From NCBI GenBank assembly GCA_963662155.1, contig OY759270.1, positions 56,272,374 to 56,336,373 of the forward strand: a DNA stretch of 64,000 bases, written 5' to 3'. The notes under the pieces are model-generated. The model searched no databases. It saw only the letters and a list, made by a program, of their open reading frames with translations, and was not told where the DNA came from. Shown here piece after piece: positions 59,429 through 64,000 of this stretch (position 1 is the first letter of the stretch; each line of letters begins with the position of its first letter). Source of the stretch: Lamellibrachia columna. Taxonomy: Eukaryota > Annelida > Polychaeta > Sabellida > Siboglinidae. The position numbers and the translations under genes are program-made.

Positions 59429-60603
59429 TGAAGATTTAGCAGCTGTTGTGTTGTAGACTGATCTATGAAGAAACAGACAAATGTGAAATATTGGCTGGAA
59501 TTCTTCAAAGGGAGAAGCCATTGTTTTCACTTAATGCTAGTTCTGTCATAAGTTAAAATGACTACGTCCAACACTGGAACTCTACATCAACTGGGACATC
59601 AGGATTGACATATCAAGAGGCACATGGATGTGAAATACAATTACATCCTAAGAAAGAAATTTGATTAACCAAGGATACATCTGAAATAGAGCGTGTTCCA
59701 ACTCCTAAGGCAGTTTATCTTCGAGAGTCGTGTCACCTTTTAATCAAATCTGCTCCATTTAGGAAAACAATTAAAGATAGTTAGCATGCAAAAATGGGAA
59801 GAACTGAAAATACTCCAGTATGTATTTTGTTCTCAGATGACATTAAAGTAAGTTTGCTAGAGTTTTTTTATTATTAAATATCTAGTTGCATGCCCTTATT
59901 TATTGAATTAATGGTTGACTGTGACATTCATGTTTTATTGAATATTTCAGTTGTTCACTGTTCTCTATTTTAAATCTCAGCCAAGCAGTTCTCCTGTCTC
60001 TGTTTGTTGCTGCGCTGCATGCAATGGCTTCTTGAAAAACACAATTTATCTTTGAAAAAAGAAAATACTGAACATTATTGGTGGAACAAGTGAGATTAAA
60101 AGTACATTTTGTTCATTAAACAATGTAGCATATTAACATATAATTATTAGCATATAATTATTGATTTGTATTACAGAGTTATGAAAGTGTTTTAGGATGT
60201 GCTGTATCTTTCTGCAAAAGAACTTCTGGGTTAGTTTAACAAGTGCAGTTAAAGTATTGTTAAAAGACTTCTTTTGTACACCACGGTTATTCAAAGATGA
60301 TGCATGGTTGTTATTGAATATTGCAATTGTTCAGAGTTAATTATTTAAAATCTTGTGACATAATCATCTCTTGGGTCTATTTGTCTTTATTAGTTATGCT
60401 GCATGAGCCTCGGTAAAAGGGCTTCCTGAACATCAGGCTATCAGCGGACTACTGAAAATTATGATTTTGTTCATAAAACATTAAATAAAATCTTATGAAT
60501 ATTCTGATTCTTTATAAAATATGCATTTTTGAAGTTTTATTTCAGTCAGTAATGTTTTTAAGTTCATATGTAATTTGTCCGCTTTAAATAGTGAAATGTG
60601 AAG
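59429..60603. repeat. Spacer containing an old duplication, period about 370 bp
   Basis: About 59880-60130 and 60250-60500 share TTATTGAATATT-CA-TTGTTCA, CTGTTTGTTGCTGC/TTAGTTATGCTGC, GGCTTCTTGAA/GGCTTCCTGAA and TTTGTTCAT-AAACA in the same order. Divergence is high. No gene is seen. Confidence 0.5.
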
Positions 60604-61102
60604 TGTACGTCCATAACATTCACATATGTACATCCATAACATTCAGAGATGTACGTCCATAACATTCACATATGTACATCCATAACATTCACATATGTAC
60701 ATCCATAACATTCACATATGTATATCCATAACATTCACATATGTACATCCATAACATTCACATATGTACATCCGTAACATTCAGAGATGTACATCCATAA
60801 CATTCACATATGTACGTCCATAACATTCAGAGATGTACATCCATAACATTCACATATGTACATCCATAACATTCAGAGATGTACATCCATAACATTCACA
60901 TATGTACGTCCATAACATTCACATATGTACATCCATAACATTCAGAGATGTACATCCATAACATTCACATATGTACGTCCATAACATTCAGAGATGTACA
61001 TCCATAACATTCACATATGTACGTCCATAACATTCAGAGATGTACATCCATAACATTCACATATGTACATCCATAACATTCAGAGATGTACGTCCATAAC
61101 AG
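60604..61102. repeat. 23-bp minisatellite, about 21 copies
   Basis: Unit GTACATCCATAACATTCACA followed by TAT. Two unit types, ending ACATAT or AGAGAT, alternate in part of the array. GTACGTCC and one GTATATCC variant occur. Confidence 0.95.
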
Positions 61103-61601
61103 GAAAAGTGTACGTCCATAATGACAGACACATGAACATGTGACCTGGTTACTTGCAGGAAATGAATTAATTTCTACTTTATTTGGAAGCTTAAAGTCTT
61201 GTGTACAGACACATATTTTTTATACTTCACAGAATTTTTTTTATGTTTTAAACAACGTTCAAAAAACATTTTCTCTTCACACGTATGTAGACATAACTTT
61301 GGCCTTTGTGGTGCTGAAGTACTGATAGTGGTCTTTAAATATTGCTAAATAATTGGCCTATCCACATATATCATAAAATATGCATCACACAGCAGTTGAA
61401 AAAATATTTTGTTGCAAAGGTTACTGCCCTTGACCTTTGACGCGATATAACCAACATGAATAAACCCCTATTTTGATAACATTTTATCAGTAGCAAGGTC
61501 ATAGACTCATCGTATAAACAAGTTTCATACAACAAATTTGAGTATGCACATGATAAAGTCTTGAGATACAGCAATTTGAAGGGAACTTTTCACTCAGTTT
61601 C
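61103..61601. other. Spacer, nothing recognised
   Basis: No supported feature. Short frames on both strands lack domains. Confidence 0.5.
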
Positions 61602-61607
61602 GCATTA

Positions 61608-63776
61608 CAGGGGTGAGATTTAGCAGTCGCCTGGTCGCCAATGGTGCCCAAAATGGTTTCAGGCGACTTAAATTTTTGGCCACAGTAACCCGCTTGGCGA
61701 CTCGAAATATTTACGGAGCTTCATTATTTTAGACCAAGCAAAATATATGGAATGTTAATAAACATCTCAGAAGTGTTGTCCTGGCTATATCGCATTTATG
61801 TTAATCATAAATAGTGTTTTTGTGACACGTTTGACATTGCAAGAAATGTTGCCAAACAGTAGCTGAAACAATATCAATAAGGAGCATTCATTGTATTTTT
61901 GATCAACCACATCAACGCTCAACATGCAACTGAACGGTCATTCTACACTGAAATAATAAAGAGAATTGGTCATGTTAATAGTCTTGGTGCAGCGTGGTGC
62001 CACTTTTATATATACTAGCAAAAATGCCCGTCCCAGGATGGGATAACTTGGTAGTTCATACGTGACAGTCATGATAGCAGTGTTTACCAAATGCCTCAGG
62101 CCTATATGCCATCGATACGCTCGAACGTATTACCAGAAACAACCGCGTCACGCACGTGATGCAATACTTGTTGCATGTTCAAAATGTTGAAGGTTCCATG
62201 AATTTAGACGCATGGGCATGGATACTTGTGTTGGTTGTAGACTATCTGCTTTCTACTCTCTTTTTATTGTGTATTGGCCCTTGATGTGCGACCTCGGGCC
62301 AGTACGTGGGTGCGTGATTTCTACTATTATTAAAATAAACTGCCCATATGGCGCTACGTACTCTCAAACGGTTTACGTACCGAAGTATATGTCGCGGCGT
62401 GCGTGGTTTCTAAGATTGTTGGAAGTTAACCCATTAGGCCCCAGGATTTTATTAAAACATGCCACCATGTTCCCAGGATTTCTGGCAAATTTCGAGCGAT
62501 TTTACCTCCTTGTGTTCAAAAATCTGTAGAAAAAAATATTCAATATTGACAATTACAAGTTGTGTTTATTTTGAAGAGTAGTAATTTCTCCACATGCATG
62601 TATACATAGAAATAGGATATATTAATAAAATGTTGACATTTGATCACAATTTGCAAAGACAAAATAGTACATTTGTTAAAACATTGAAAGTTGCGACTGA
62701 CATTTGACAATGATCCCATGCTATAACCCTATGCAACTCAGCGAAGAAAATGTAGCTATATGGCTTTGCACCAATGAAAACATTATCAAATTCTGACGGT
62801 TATTTTTCAGGCTACACCATATTTTATCATGACAAATATAGAAATAAAAATTTAGAGATAGCGTGAACAAAACTGATGAAAATCAAGATTTCCGAAAGGG
62901 CAACACATGCATGTAACGAGCTGTTGTTGTTGCAAAATGTATCCGCTAGGGTGTGGCAAAATTTGGTAGCGTTTAGTTCAGTAGTTATTCGCCAGGATTT
63001 CTTTGAATAGTGGGTCCTGTATGCGGCCGTTGGCAGCCGTTCCAGGACTGCACAGAGAGGCCGGCCACAGCCGTTGTGGGGTCTAATGGGTTAATGTTTT
63101 ACGCAGCGAACATTTGATTTACCATAAAAAATACTAAGAACCCTTGATATATGGGGTATTTCGAAAAATAAAGGCGTTTCGTTTCATTTGTGGGGTCATA
63201 GATTAATCCGTGAAAGTATGGAGCTGAGGTGTTGGCCGTCTAGGAAGAAAACGTGAACATAACCACATATAAACATACATAAAAACATACGCTATCTCAA
63301 TGATAGTTAGATATATCTACATGGTGCGCGGAGCGCTTATGGTGAATTAATTGGAAAACTGGTTAAAGTTTCTCTAGGCTATGGTAAAATCAGGTCCTGT
63401 AAAAATCAGCAAAACTGTTCAGTTCACAGAACCAGATGTCCTGTGACGCTTGGAAACTTTTCGCGTAGACCTTTGGTGTACCATGTTATGAAATCAAAAC
63501 AACCTGTCATGTGTAAAATTGTATACTGTATTTTATTCAGTATTATGTATCACATTGTATTGATCCTGCTTTGAAAATAAATGTTTCAAAACTGTTTGTT
63601 TTTGATGTTTTTTATTTGTTGTTGATGTTCATACATTCTATCTTCAAAGTATTTACTTTCTATCCTCAAAGTATTGATTAGCAAGTGGGCTACATAAGAA
63701 ACTGCCGGGCTACTTCAATTTGCAAGGTTGGTAGCCCGACTGGCTATCTTCCATGAATTGCTAAATCTCACCCCTG
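61608..63776. mobile_element. Non-autonomous TIR DNA transposon (hAT-like ends), 2.17 kb with a nested MITE
   Basis: Perfect 18-bp terminal inverted repeat CAGGGGTGAGATTTAGCA at 61608 and its complement ending at 63776. The direct repeat GCATTAC occurs at 61602-61608 and 63776-63782, overlapping the outermost C and G. If the TIR starts with C the duplication is 5 bp (CATTA); if it starts with A it is 7 bp. CAGGGGTG ends resemble hAT elements, but hAT duplications are 8 bp. Subterminal sequence has repeated GGCGACT/AGTCGCC-like and AGCCCG motifs. No transposase frame. Without the MITE the element would be about 1.5 kb. Confidence 0.85.
62430..63090. mobile_element. piggyBac-like MITE, copy 2 (661 bp)
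   Basis: TTAA at 62426-62429 and 63091-63094, with ends CCCATTAGGCCCCA and TGGGGTCTAATGGG. Strongly similar to 50231-50858 throughout, with a few indels (for example extra bases around 62600 and 62840). No coding capacity. Inserted inside the 61608-63776 transposon. Confidence 0.88.
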
Positions 63777-64000
63777 CATTACATGTTAACATGTATGCTA
63801 ATACATTGTCCTGTCCACATATATGCATTACATGACAATTTAATAATATTTATGAAACCAACCTCACTAATGCATATTCATTGATATTACAATCCTTTCT
63901 GCCGTTCCGTTTCCCATGTGAGTTTATCAGATAAGGCTGGAAATTTCCTGATTGTTACTGACAAAATTTTCATATGGCATTTAACTAATTTTCTAATTTG

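Noticed and set aside
59108..59530. Repeat proteins over 59.1-59.5 kb on both strands
   Set aside because: They are artefacts of a degenerate 12-bp repeat.

Overview
The window looks like non-coding, repeat-dominated nuclear DNA of an invertebrate metazoan. The evidence is one spliced eukaryotic-type exon of an SLC7 amino acid transporter ending in a consensus GTAAGT donor, LINE, Ty3/Gypsy, MULE, hAT-like and piggyBac-like elements, tRNA-derived SINEs, AT-rich spacers, and no bacterial-style gene clusters. I cannot name the phylum from sequence alone. By summing the arrays listed, roughly 28 kb of the 64 kb (about 44 percent) is minisatellite DNA, with at least 18 unrelated repeat units of 12 to 80 bp.

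Layout: 0.6-3.1 kb, a 42-bp array; 3.5-4.4 kb, a 50-bp array; 4.8-5.6 kb, an old degenerate duplication; 6.0-12.5 kb, LINE 3-prime ends around a decayed Ty3/Gypsy element (7156-11793) with both LTRs and a target duplication; 12.9-16.8 kb, microsatellites, a 51-bp array and a long inverted repeat; 17.6-18.4 kb, a GC-rich stretch and the SLC7 LAT-type first coding exon; 18.5-21.9 kb, a MULE DNA transposon with long terminal inverted repeats and a broken transposase; 22.5-27.7 kb, LINE pieces, a SINE head, a 770-bp hAT-like element and an inverted-repeat element with a 73-bp array; 28.9-31.2 kb, an 80-bp array; 31.5-44.6 kb, a 13-kb 61/63-bp array with a 2927-bp higher-order period; 45.9-61.1 kb, a run of ten further arrays between a LINE, a SINE and unrecognised spacers; 61.6-63.8 kb, a TIR transposon that carries a piggyBac-like MITE.

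The only host gene I can support is the transporter exon at 17933-18389 (+). No later exon of it is recognisable, so either its first intron extends past the window or the exon is isolated. All other coding similarity belongs to mobile elements, and every such frame is broken. The recurring theme is tandem duplication: several arrays (41, 46, 50, 70, 73 and 99 bp) arose inside mobile elements, and the larger arrays show secondary block duplications (560 bp in the 80-bp array, 2927 bp in the 61/63-bp array).
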